From assembly GCA_963277665.1 (NCBI GenBank), contig OY728153.1:271906250-271970249 (forward strand): a stretch of DNA of 64,000 nt. The letters run 5' to 3'. Positions 1 to 12,239 of the stretch are shown piece by piece. The stretch's first letter is position 1. Each line of letters begins with the position of its first letter. The translations under genes were made by a program, and so were the position numbers. This DNA is from Viscum album (lineage: Eukaryota; Streptophyta; Magnoliopsida; Santalales; Viscaceae). The notes beneath the pieces were generated by a model. It saw only the letters and a program-made list of their open reading frames with translations. It was not told where the DNA came from and searched no databases.

Positions 1-735
1 GATAAGGTTTTCATGGTAGTATACCGCCTCACTGGAGATGCCGATAAATGGTGGTCGTTGATTCAAAATACAAAGGAAGATGAAGAAGTATCAAGTATGG
101 AATGGAGCGAGTTCAATGATATTTTTTAAGAAAAATATTTTCCTCGTGACCATCGAGCAGATATGTAAAGGAAATTTCTGAGTCTGAGACAAAAGGAGGA
201 TGAGAATGTTGCAAAGTATGAGGCCATCTTTACAAGGTTAGCAAGATATGCTGCAGATTATATACGTAACCCAAGAAGTAAGATTGATCATTTCTTTGAT
301 GGGTTAAAACCGTTTCTCCGTTGAGCATTAGTCTCACAAACCTTCTTGTCATACGAAGATATAGTCTCATGTTCTATCAAGACAGAAAAGGAATTATCTA
401 AGTCTTATGACAACAAAGTAATGCAAGAGAAGAAGAGAACGGTGGAACAAGAGACAGATAAAGGGAAAAGGGAAAGAAGGATTTTCCATTGTGTGATAAT
501 TGTGGGAAGAATCACCCTAGTACTTACCTAAAAGGAATGAGAGTTTGTTATAAATGTGGAGAAAAATGTCACCAGGCTCGTGATTTCAAGGGAAAGAAAG
601 AGGCTATCAATGTTGAATGCTAAAATTGTAGGGTAATGGGTCATTATGCAAATGAATTTCCTAAGCGTCAGGGAAACTTACCTCAAAAAAGACCAAGGGA
701 TCAAGGCCAATCTTATGCTGTGACTACAGTTGAAG
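1..735 (+). pseudogene. Ty3/gypsy gag pseudogene (Tekay/Del-like), 5'-truncated by window edge
   Basis: This is the 3' part of a retrotransposon gag gene, which would encode the capsid/nucleocapsid protein that packages element RNA. Read through stops, the frame gives the retrotrans_gag core: a GDADKWW motif near nt 30-55, then a KYFPRD-like block and a FLSLRQKEDENVAKYEAIF-like stretch (nt 140-240). Three zinc-knuckle-like motifs follow. The first reads CDNCGKNH (about nt 490-515). The second and third (about 547-590 and 619-662) keep C-x2-C-x4-H but have Phe where the last Cys is expected. In-frame stops lie near nt 127, 166, 322 and 620, and a frameshift lies near 470-480. No protease or RT follows. 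The motif order and the LTR downstream suggest a chromovirus-type gag. Seen: motifs and stops. Inferred: lineage. Confidence 0.88.
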
Positions 736-1080
736 CAGAATAATTAATGTATTGGTGTTTTTGGACTCATGGATTATATTATGGTTATTAGAATAATGTC
801 ATATATATATAAGGATTGTACTGCAGTACATGTTGATTTCATTATGGTTTTAATATGATGAAGGTAATCATATTTTTGTATTTGACAATAAGAGAAACTT
901 TACTTTGTTTAGGGAATCTAATGTTACAATTGATTTTGGAATTTATTGACCCTTTAGAGAAAGTCTGGATGGAGGTATTTTGGATAACTATAAAGGTTGG
1001 AATGGATTATGTTGATCTTTGGATAGTATTTTTTAAGGATGAAACATTTCTGAAGATTATTTTTGGAATATAATAATACT

Positions 1081-1089
1081 ATAGTTTTA
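1081..1089. repeat. Target site duplication of SINE, left copy
   Basis: The 9-base word atagtttta occurs here and again at 1224-1232, exactly bracketing the tRNA-like element. A direct repeat of this length is typical of LINE-mobilised SINE insertion. Confidence 0.8.
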
Positions 1090-1223
1090 GGAAAAGGACA
1101 ACCTGCAGGGTGGGGCATAACCCGTCGCGTCGGACAAAGCTGCAGAAATCGAACCCACAACCATAGTGCGACAAGCCTTTATTACCTACCACTAGCCTAC
1201 AGGAAGTCCCTGGTTATTACAAA
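1090..1223 (-). mobile_element. Short tRNA-derived SINE
   Basis: The element is about 134 bp on the minus strand. It carries an RNA polymerase III A-box-like sequence (minus strand TAGGCTAGTGGTAGG, at 1185-1199) and a B box (GGGTTCGATTTC, at 1145-1156), spaced as in tRNA promoters. After the B box it has a GC-richer body and a short T-rich tail (GTCCTTTTC) ending at 1090. Perfect 9-bp direct repeats flank it. Local base composition is clearly richer in G+C than the surroundings. The tail and general layout recall plant Au-type SINEs, but I do not claim that family. It inserted into the dead gypsy element, so it is younger than it. Confidence 0.78.
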
Positions 1224-1232
1224 ATAGTTTTA
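1224..1232. repeat. Target site duplication of SINE, right copy
   Basis: Second copy of atagtttta, identical to 1081-1089. Confidence 0.8.
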
Positions 1233-1775
1233 CTAATCTAAATGGTATTTGTTAATATTTGGAACCTTATACAATTAGGATAAATAGAATATTTTTGAGT
1301 TCTATTACCTTTTAGAGTGAAAGATGGGTTTGTGGTACAAATTTATTAAAGAATGAAAGTATACATGACAAGTATGTATATTCCCTTATGTTCTTAGTAA
1401 ATCTCCTAAATAAATTCCTCAACTTTATAAAAGGTAACATAAAACAAAAATGTTGTTGGTTAACTTTTCCTACTGGGGAATCAGTGATCGTTTAACAAAT
1501 CACAAGTTTGTGATTTTATTGTAGTTAAACATTCTCCTAATCCTGTTTTCTACAACTCTCCATCAGACCTTGATGGTTTGTTTCTCCTCCATATCCATAT
1601 TTTCATAGATTCCTAGTATGGGCTATCTCGGGTGACCTTTGTACTTATCTTTCTTTCTTTTAAAGTTGTACTTTTATTAACCTTATTTCCGATGTGGGTT
1701 TTCCAAAAAGGTATTTTCTATTTTCAACTTTTTATTTTCAATGAAAAATTTCAAATTGCGAGGACACAATTTATT

Positions 1776-1789
1776 GAAGGAGGGGAGAA
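1776..1789 (+). other. Polypurine tract before 3' LTR
   Basis: The run gaaggaggggagaa directly precedes TGTAACACC. Such purine tracts prime plus-strand DNA synthesis in LTR retrotransposons, and this form is usual for plant gypsy elements. It fixes the element on the + strand and sets the LTR start at 1790. Confidence 0.88.
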
Positions 1790-4700
1790 TGTAACACCTC
1801 GAGCTTCCACAATACGCTTCTCATTTAATAATGCAATAGCTTGCATTGTACACAACTTCAAGTTCTAACACACTACGACTAATCAAAGTAGTCGTTATGA
1901 ATAGTAATAACCACTTTTTAAAATTATAGAAAATTTATATTTCAAAATGGACTTCATTTTTGTATTCGTAATATCAAAATTATCCGAAGATGAATTTTAT
2001 GTAATTTTATGAGAACTTACAATTTTTTATGAATAGTGAAAAATACTTAAACACAATTATTTTAATCAAAGTATTTTATAGTGATAAATTTTACTATTGA
2101 GTGGTTTTAAAGTATAATTATAATATATTTTTACTATTTTATCCAATGGTTTTCATTAGAATTAATTTAACATTGAAATAGGACATGAACAATTGTCAAT
2201 CTTTTGATATAAATTATTTCTTAAAAACATGCTATTTGTTATGGAAGCGGGAATTAATTATAAAATGCAACTTATATGTTTGGAATTTTTTAAAATAGAC
2301 ATCATTTTTGAATTCGGAATATCAATTATATATTACGGTGAAATTTTGGCATTGTTCTGAAAAACATCAATTTTTGATGAATAGTGAAACCACTAAATGG
2401 TTGTTTAAAAACTGATTTTTCGTTTAAATGAAATATTACCACTTCTGTGATTTGATTTTCAAAAATCCGACATACATTGTTGTCATTAATAAGTAAAATG
2501 TGGTTTAATGAGATTAAAAGAATTTTTTGGTGAATAGTAAATTTTAAGTTCTTAATCGTGATTAGAGGTAATTAGTGTAGTTTAAGGTAAAAATAATGTT
2601 TTAATAATATGAGATGATCTTGACACATGTCCTACCCTAATTGGATGTGCCATGGCCTATCAAGACAATCCATGGGTCAATGTGGGGACTACATGGAGCC
2701 ACTTTAGTTGGAAAATGACATAAATACCTTTTATTTAATGTTAAAGTAAAAAATGACACAAACATGAAATGTTTTACTAAAACAATTTTTACATGGGGTT
2801 ATATAAGTCATATTTTTTTACTATAAATAGTCATTTGGAACGATAAAATGATTTTCTACATCATAGTATTTTTTTATAATTTTTAGACATTAAATAAATT
2901 AAATTATTTATGACATCATGATGATGCCGTGATGACCTCATTATTTAACGATCTAAATAAAATGGAAAGATAATGTAATATCTAAGACCTAAACATGTCC
3001 AAAACCTATTGTATGGGTGTATTTAGAACCCTTATCACCTTATCCTCGAATTATATCAATGTGGGACCTCTTAAATCCGAATAACATTTTAAATTAAAGT
3101 GACTTTTCTTTACTTTCCAAGAGTGCCCCTCCTCTCCACTTATAAAAGGCCCCCACCTCTACCACCTTACTCTCACTTTCAATGCCTTTTGGATCAGCCA
3201 TCCTCTGCCCAAATACTCTCCCAAATTCCCTCCCTTACTCCTAGAAGCCTCACTTTGGGCAGAATTCTTCCCAAGGAAGCCTTTAGCTCAAATCAAAAGA
3301 GGTACCCGATTTTAAGGTAATGTCTTCTCTTATGTTATTTTGTTTTATTTTGCTTCTCCAACCCCATAAACTCTTTTTATTCATTTCTTTTGTAACAAAA
3401 CCAGTATCCTACATATACTAGGATGTTGTTATAAGAAGGATTCTAGGTACACTTACAGACACCTACATCTAATGGTTAAAGAACATACTCTTTCTGTGGA
3501 AGGTGAATTTTTGCCTCACGAAATGATGATTGTTCAACATTCATATAACACCTTAAATAGTGGCCATTAAGATGTCACTATATTTATATATGATATATAA
3601 TATGTTTATGTTTTCCTTATTCTTCTTTATTTCTCATTTATGGCATACTTTATGATTTCCATTATGGGTAAATGCGATAATTTCATTTTAGGAAGTGCGG
3701 ACTACCGCCCCCTCAAAGTGATGTGAATCGTTAATGCCATTTGTGGAATGTATAAAGGATGGAGTAAATGATATTATATATGATATTATACTGGAACTAT
3801 ATTATACCTTTATATAATTATGATTTCATTCCATTAAATACGAAATAGAAATTAAAGTAGCGTTCATGCGTACGTACGGCTTACCGTCTCCATGAACGGT
3901 GCATTTCATTTCTTAACCCTAAATGTTAGGTAATATTATGAATTAATGTATTTACTGGATATATATGATATATATGACATATAAATCATGAATATAATTC
4001 TGTAGATAATGGATATTCTACCACATAAACAACTTGTAATTATAAGAAGTTTATTGTTGACTCAAGTACCAAAGATCGACAAAACGAACATTATTAACTT
4101 AAATAATTACATACTATTCATAACATTGTAATAAGTGATATAAAAAGGATAATGAAATTGAAAATGGTTCTTAATAAAGCAGATATTAACTCTAGTTTAT
4201 TATTCAGGAGGTTAAAGAACGGTTGAATCAAGTCGGACACAAGGTAAGGGAATTTCATAACCCAACTTCCATTCTTTGGGATTATCTCCTACTTTCAAAT
4301 TATGTGATGATATTATTATGTTTTTTTTGTATTTTTACTTTCTTTATGTGTACCTATAGTGAATACACATAATAGATCTATTTTATTTTAAAAATGATCT
4401 TTTTAAGGACTTCGTCTCAATCTCCATTCATTGAGGCATATTTTGTTTTATACCCAACTTTCTTTTATACGGGGTATTAACCCCTTTGACTTTTACGTTT
4501 ACTCAAAATGAATCTTTTTATACGAAGTGTTTTACTAAACGACAAAAAAGACTGTTTTTCTTGTTGTACGTATGCGGCGACAACAACTTCTCCGCCGCCA
4601 AGGCCATTATTTGGGTTTCGGCTTCCTCTACAAGCCTTACCATTTTTTAAAAATGAAAAATAAATATCAAGTTTCAATTTTCTTTTATTTTGGTATTGAA

Positions 4701-5502
4701 AATAGTTTTGAAAGTGTTTTTGTTATATCAATGTGTTGTATTGATATCTTGTGATTGAAATGTGGAAATGTTATGTTTCCTTTACGCATATTTTATGTGA
4801 TTATGTTATGGTTTATGATATGTTTAAACCTGTTCATATGAGGAATGCATTTGACTTAATAAGTGACGGGTGGAGCCCGCTATAGCTCCTCGATGCATCG
4901 GTAGGTATCATGAGAAAAACTAGTGTCTTGGAACGAGGCCTTGAAAAAATCTTATTTGTGGTCTTGGCACGAGGCCTTGGCTACGTGGTTTTGATAGTCT
5001 GACATTATGAATTCCATCATTATGAAAGTGGTTATTGATATTTCATGTGATTATTCGACTAGTAGAATATCTATGTGAGTAAGTAAATGGAATTATTTAA
5101 TTTTATTTTTTCTATATTATGCTGAAGTTCAAGTTTAAAAAGACTTTTGTTTTAGTTATACATTTCCTTAAATGTTAATGTTTATTTATGAAATCTTCTG
5201 CAATATTGTTATCTTTACTGAGCATCTGAGCTCACCCCTTTCAATGTTTTAATATTTTCCAGGTTGTGAAGAAGTATTTTATGAATGACCTGCAGGGATA
5301 GTCAGAAGAGGATATGAGTGTGGACTATGGAGACTTTTTTATTTTAGTTGTTCACTTTACGATGTAATGTAACGTTTACGAATGTATCTAGTGTTTCCAA
5401 GGCTACTAAACTAATCGGTCTTTCGATACTTGATCTTTTGTGATCATTCCAATGTTACAAAGTAATGCACCAACTCCGGGTAGCTGGGGTCGGGGCATTA
5501 CA
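1790..5502 (+). mobile_element. 3' LTR (3.7 kb) of gypsy element, family 1
   Basis: Starts TGTAA after the polypurine tract and ends TTACA at 5502, giving 5-bp terminal inverted repeats. The length is 3713 bp. The reverse complement of 33154-36881 is a second copy of nearly equal length (3728 bp) that matches at both ends and inside. U3 runs to a TATA box at 3141. Downstream lie recognisable blocks: a TCACGAAATGATGATTGTTC block (3501-3540), an ACTACCGCCCCCT block (3695-3728), a GTACGGCTTACCGTCTCCATG block (3861-3900), two copies of a TTGG(A/C)ACGAGGCCTTG unit (about 4925-4985), and a GAGCTCACCCCTTT block (about 5228-5242). The flank after the LTR is GTTAT, the expected target duplication if the 5' end lies upstream of the window. 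Small ORFs inside are not genes. Confidence 0.92.
3141..3147 (+). promoter_or_regulatory. TATA box of LTR promoter
   Basis: TATAAAA followed by GGCCCCC, about 1350 bp into the LTR. The same TATAAAAGG element occurs at the equivalent place in the two related LTRs (minus strand at 35333-35339 and 44521-44527), so it is very likely the retrotransposon core promoter separating U3 from R. Confidence 0.75.
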
Positions 5503-8500
5503 GTTATAAGTAAAGCCTTATTAATATATTTTTCATTTACACTAACATGAAAGATCAGCCTTATGGGTGATCAGTGTTCAATGCAGAAAATGCCATTTTA
5601 TCCCATACTATATTAAATATTATTACAACCTTGTTTATATTTATTTCTTCCACCCTCTTATTATTTATTTCAATGTATGATTCGGTATTATTTCCACTAA
5701 TAGAATACTCTGATATATTTGAATAGTCTCTTACTATCAATCCCTACGTTCTTGATACTAGTCGGAAGCCACCGACATATATGGAGGCAAAGATGAGGCA
5801 TTTCTAAAAACTATTCATGTTACTATTTATACAGTGATTCAGGTTAAGATGTGATGAATAATTATCATAGATTTTTAAATTCCTATAAATTAATTCTTTG
5901 GGACATGGTAGACATCATTATTTGAAATGTTTAAAATACTATGATGGGTATTTGAATAGTTCATCAAGAACACTTCTACCACCGAAAACTCATATTTTCC
6001 AAGGTTATGGGATAGTTTTTATACATATTAGATGTTATAGTTGCATAAGATATTCCCATTGAGAGACCCACATGTTATGTAGATTTCAGATTTAGTACTT
6101 ATTTATGGATCTTGGATCATTGCATAGATGTAGGTTATTTGTTTTGACTCTTGGTCGGAAAAGAAAATATGCACCTCTTACATCAAATTTGACATGTAGG
6201 GTCCACATAGTTTTGTCTAGATATTTTATTTTATTTACGGAAGATAGAGGTAAACTATTTAATGTTTCAAAGTACCATTAAAATTTCCTTTTCCAATACA
6301 GGCTCATTTTGGAATTCTACAAAATTAGAATAACATACATATATTTCCTTCTAATTGAAGTCCATGTGTATATACTGTGAGTTGTTTGATAGTGAGTAAA
6401 ATGAATCATTCCTTATACAGAAGAGGTGGGATAACCCTAGTTGGTCGATAAGGCTCATGGGGCCTTGTTATAGAACCTACAAGATGTGTTGTCTATTTGG
6501 ATTGTTTCTTTATGGATTCAATAAGAACATATACAATGTTCTCCCAAATATATTTCAATAAAATTATACATAACTATAACATTTGATTTTTGAATTACAC
6601 TGACCATCAGAATGATGCTTTGTGTGTACTATTGTCCCTCAGAGGTCAAAATTGTGAGATAATATCATTTTAGTGGAAAATTGTTTTGTGTATTCATTTT
6701 TTTGAAATGTAAAATAAGGGTTAATGAGAACCAACACGTATTTTTCCAATGAACCATGTTGTGAAAACATACATAACTTACCATCATTTAGGGTTATCTA
6801 TAAAGATCATATAGTGCGATGGGGATAAGTACTTGGTATTTTTATGTAAAATAGATTTTCATTGGGTTATTAAACTATATGGATTCTTGGTGATCAGTAT
6901 TTCATTATCGTTTACATGATATCATGAACCTCACGAGTGATTCCATTATTAGGATTCTCAGAGTGGAACCAATCCTAGTAAACCACGCTGATTTTTTTAA
7001 CCTAGAAGGCCAATGGCTCCCCTAACTCACACAGAGGGCATTTTATGTAATTATAGATGACTTTCGTCGAGTTGGGTAAGTGGTAATCCCCCCATGGAAT
7101 GTGACCTTAATATGATACGTGATCAATTTTCTTGGGTGGGAGACCTAGAGGCCCTTTTTTTACTCAAACTTTGTGAGTAACTATTTTGTAGTATTAAGGG
7201 AAATATTCAATGAGGATTGGGTCAAGTTCTTCTGGATTTATGTTGAGGTAGTGAGTTTTTTTATACTAATATGATGATAAATACAAATAGGGTGATCATG
7301 TTTGGGGATATATTCATTATGATATCATTGTAATCTGAAGAATTATCTAAAGTTCTTGGATATCAAGACTCGATTTCATGGGAAGGAATTTATTGGTATC
7401 TCATCTTATTGACCAGTGGTTGGGACGATGATGATTTAATCTCCAAAGTATTGTTGTGAGATGGGTAGACATGGAATAAACCATGAAACATGAGGGGGTC
7501 ACGATTTTAAAGCGGGATTCCCATAGAGATTCCCAATTAATGAGAGAGATGTTCCACACATCATTATTATCTTTTCCATGTTATAGATGACTCATGGGAT
7601 CATGAGTTAGATTATAATGGTATAATTAAAATATAGATAGTACTTTTTTTATCATGAATAATTTAATGGTCATGTTCCATCTTATGAATGATGATTTTGA
7701 ATAAATATAATGTTCATAGTTTGACATTGTTTTTGAAAAAAATGAGGATTTCCCCTCCAAAGTAGAGGAGACATATATAATAAATTAGGGGCTATGAGAT
7801 GGTTGACCTGTAGTTGGACATGGACAAAAATTGTCAAGATATGTAGTTTGAAGGGTTTATTAAAGGGAAAAAATCTTGGCTCTATATGTTCATGGCACAG
7901 TTGGAGATATACATGTCTATAGATGGAATTATAGTATACTCATAGACTAGGGATGATTGTGCCTAAAAGCATAACATTGTCCTTGGAACATTTAGAGAGG
8001 ATCATCTATATAAAAAAATTCATAAAATATACTAATTTTTAAACGAAATCCATTAGAGTTATTATAATGTAGTTTTATAATATAATATATATAGTTGGTA
8101 GTAATCCATTAGTTTTTTGGGGGTGGTGACCATCATTATGGGTTAAATATTTCGTTTTATCCATGGGAACTATTCTTAGTCTGTGGGAATGGGTGGTGTT
8201 TTTATGTTATAGGATGATTCTTGAGATGGTCAGTTTTTTTCATGCTAGTAATTTAATTTGGTTGGGGATTTAGTGCGAGTATTTTAACCTTGAGTTCAGT
8301 TGTGATGAAATGATAATGATACTCTTATAGCATGGATTACTTGATGAGTCGCAGGTAAACATTTTCTAGGATGAAATTATTTCAGAAATTGTGGGATTGG
8401 TCGTTGCATAGTCAAGATAATTTTTTTTATATGGTCCTGATGGAATATTAAGTTTTATTTCAACCCCAAGTTTCCTTGGAAATGAGAATATTTATGGTGG

Positions 8501-11500
8501 GGAGGTTGTAAATGTCTGTAATTTTTCAGAATGTGAAATTTAGATAAATGATTTTTTTTCTTTTTTGGATTATCATAAAGGGTAGAATGGTCCTTGTCCC
8601 ATAAAAATGATCATGGTTAAATAATATTACCATTAAATTGAACCCAAAATAGGATGTGTACTATAGTAAAATATTTCGGTTGAATCTTGAGATGTTCAAT
8701 TTTTTATTTGATAAATACTAATAAATATTTAGTTAATTAAATATTAATTTTTTCTTATAAGGTTCATCGGTGATATTATCTTATTGAAACCTATACTTGA
8801 TATTATATCTCTATGGTTGATTCCATAATGGGGGGGTTTCATTTTTGATGAACTAACGCATGTTGGCTGCCACAAATGGACCCAGACACAATTTTCAACG
8901 ACTTTTATTTACTATATTTTTCTTTTTCTATAAATATTTGTGCTACTTCCTTAGATTATTAGGTATTCTCTCTATGGTATATTAGTCTTCATAAAGTATA
9001 TAGAGACTGGTGAGGTAAATAGAGATAGGTATGTAATAGTATAGGTATTTTTGATGATCTCTGATGGAGCGACATCATGGTGCGGTAGCTGCAGACAATG
9101 GATACATGTGAAGCTTCAGCAGATTCCAATAAAAAGTAGTTAATTTTTATATTTTTTTTTTCATAAATCACATTTAAAATACCATTTTCTATTTTTATTT
9201 CCTTATTTGGACTGGTATGTTCCATCATGTGGTGGGTTTATTCTAAAATAGGATAATAAGGTGTTTGGGCTGATTTCTTGGTAATACCATTTGGAAATCC
9301 TAAGTCAACATTTTAAAGTTCAGGAACACAGATCATGTGTTCTTCTTATTTGGGAATGATGTGTTTTTAGAAGTTCACACAATGTACTAGGAGTACATAA
9401 TGTGTAGTGGTACTTTTCCATGTATCTAAGTACATGGGTATATTAAATTATTAGAAATACATGTTGGGAAATTGGGGTACATGCCATATTGTCGTACTCA
9501 TCTGTGTAGCTATGTAATGGCCAGATTGTCTGTATAGGTGAACATAGACATGTAGAGTACATATATATAACCTTTGTGGTAAACATTCTATGTTGAAGTA
9601 AATTTCTCAGTAAAAACCCCGAGTCCTGCCATTCGAGGTACAGAGATAGGTACTATGTGTCGGGTACATACCATGTACATGTTTAACACGTCATGTAGTG
9701 GGGGTTTAGATGACATGTTATGCTAAAGAACATTCATAGGTGTGGATTTGATAGTATACACCATTACTCAACCATACACATTGTGTAATCAGTTATACAT
9801 TCAATCTACATACACATTACTATAATTTTGATGGTTTCTTTTTTGTTTTTATTCCGTTGAGAAGAATTACAAATACAAAGAGTCCATTTCATGATTTTGT
9901 TGGTATAGATCATGATAATGGAAGCCATTGGGTTATTTTAGGACTATAAATAGGTATTATAAAGAGAGAGATTTATAATTTAGTGTTTATTTCCCCATTA
10001 TATAGCTTCTATACATTCATGAGAGTGAGAACAGTGACAAGATACTCCGAAGGGTCTTATCAAATTGTTAGTGGACGTGGTATGGGAAATCCAAGGTTCC
10101 TTCCTAATGTATCTTAGGTCTATCCATGGTTAGAAATACTAAAACAAAACATAGTCAAATACATTATGTGGGCTTTTGGACCATCCTATAGTGAGTCCTT
10201 TATCAGAAATATCCCATTATCCATCAACTTAAATCACGGTTTTGTGCATTTCCCCATAATGACATCTCCCTTTTGTGGTGTTCTAATTTAGGCCTCTAAG
10301 ACCGTCCATTATTAGAAAATCTATGAGATTGAGGTTCCCCATAATTATAACATATTTAATTTTAAATAATAGAGAATCTAATGTAATATTCCTCCACTTA
10401 CTTACACTATCCAACGATTCTATTTAGGAAGCCTATGATTACTTACAGTTTTTGAGGATCCAAAGAGGGATTAATTTTCATTTGTAATTACATCAATGAT
10501 CACAGGAGGATGTCTCCTCTTGAATTCGGACCTCTATTATCCCAATTAGGATTCCACTCTACTTTTTTGAATAGAGAGACACGATTGGTTCTCCAATATA
10601 TGATTGAACAAGATATTCTGCTTTATGGGTTTTCTTAGAGAGGGTAGTAAGTGTCAACTAAGAACATGTACTAAACTTTTGTGACTGAGGGGTTGTGGAA
10701 GCAATGATGGGGTTATAAATTTGACCAAGCTCACTTATTACAAATAATTACACTATGTTAATGATTATTTATCTAATACTTATATAGTTTCTTCCTATTA
10801 CTTTTCTGATGATCCAAAAATGATGTGATTTATGATAGGGATGTGCAGTGGTGATTCTAGGGAGATGGTTGTGGATCTTACTCATATGAATGTCACCTTC
10901 AGGATTCCCTAACATACATCATAGAATCTATATTATGATAATGATACGATTAGATCATTAAAATTTAATTATCCATCATTTTTTAGTGATTATGGGACTC
11001 GAAATTACATTCCCTCTTGGTTCTGAAAAGTATGCAAGTCATTACTTAGTTATGATTGAAATTGTTGGCTATGGTGTTTTATAGTGAGATGATTGAGACT
11101 CGTGGACATGATGTTTCCTAGATATAGATATGATTTATAATCCAGGTATTCCATATATATATATATATATTATTATATATTTCTTTCCAAATACATTGTT
11201 GAGATTATGAACTGACGTTCTAGACTTCGGTAGTATAACATATGGTTTTGGTTCAATAATTATTCAATGGGATGAATGACTTTTCATTGTTTAGAAAATA
11301 ATTGAATTTAGTGGTATATCCCTTATTTATGAATCATGGTTAAGGTTTCCATTTATTATGAACATAAGTGTAAGGTTCTCTGTAGGATAATTTCCTAGGG
11401 TTGAGAGGTTTGTTTAGTATATCCATGGATGTGGCACCTATATGTTACCCGGGATGCAAGATCATTGATATGATATTTTATACATTCTGAAACATTATGA

Positions 11501-12239
11501 ATTACGTATTTTTATTTGGGATCATAGACCCATGTATTGAGTTGATTTATCATTATATATTTCTATATTTTTTTCCTAGTTATGCAAATAATATTTCATG
11601 ATAATTCACTTATGACAATAAATTATAGGTTCATAGTTATGGGTGGAATATTGTGATTTGTTTTCCATACCTATACATTAACCTCAGTTTCTGTTTAAAA
11701 CATATTTATCATTTAAATTTGATAACGGATTCTTTATGGATATGGTGTATGCCTTCTGTTACATGATTGAGTAGGGCCACAAGATTGGATTCTCAAGGTT
11801 GGTATAGAGATGCTCGACATTTTCATGGAAACTTGGTATGTGGTTCATCATGGTGTTTTTAGTAGAGTCATGTACAATTATATATGATGCTTTACTTTAC
11901 CCTTATACATGATATCATCCAACGAGTTTATCAGTTATTTATTCATGACATAGCTGTTGGGGCCCTTATATATTCAATTTTGTTAAATCCATATTTTTAT
12001 TCATTTTTCCACACTATGAATATTTATTAAAATCGATGATTTTAGGTTATATCCACAGAATTTATACTCTGATATGAGGGAATAATTTCCACTCTATCAC
12101 ACCCTAGGCCGTTATTTCTACTATGTAACCTGAGTAATATGGGGAGGCATTCTTGAGTCCTTGTTTCCAACCTGTATGATTATTATTTTTAGAGGGATTT
12201 GGGTCTAGATGTGACAAAAATCCTTCTCTATATATCATA
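5503..12239. other. 6.7 kb with no recognisable gene
   Basis: I read this stretch on both strands in several places and found no ORF above about 80 codons and no transposase, RT, integrase or host-gene motif. Its composition is less AT-extreme than the copia remnant that starts near 12240, and the change is visible by eye. It contains a TATA-like promoter near 9945, a TACAT/ATGTA-rich part at about 9360-9780, and a short AT microsatellite at 11152-11170. It is probably old transposon sequence or part of an LTR family not otherwise present here, but that is only inference. Confidence 0.5.
9945..9952 (+). promoter_or_regulatory. TATA-like core promoter, possible LTR U3/R junction
   Basis: ACTATAAATAGG is a textbook plant core promoter word, followed about 20 bases later by a GAGAGAGA purine run. 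No coding sequence follows within reach. Many plant LTRs use this arrangement, so a decayed LTR is the simplest reading. No LTR ends were found for it. Confidence 0.35.

Larger units (their letters stand above)
736..1775 (+). other. Non-coding remainder of gypsy internal region, no pol detected
   Basis: About 1 kb between the gag zinc knuckles and the polypurine tract, interrupted by a SINE at 1090-1223. I translated it in the gag direction and saw no protease DSG, no RT, RNase H or integrase motif, only short frames. Either pol was deleted before or after insertion, or the element was a gag-only non-autonomous type. The small frame at 855-1073 resembles nothing I recognise. Confidence 0.6.

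Noticed and set aside
3099..3320. 73-codon Pro-rich plus-strand ORF
   Set aside because: Spans the TATA box and start of the LTR transcript. Pro-rich only because of the pyrimidine-rich leader.
11152..11170. Short AT dinucleotide run
   Set aside because: Simple microsatellite in AT-rich DNA; no sign of function. A similar run near 43843 was treated the same way.
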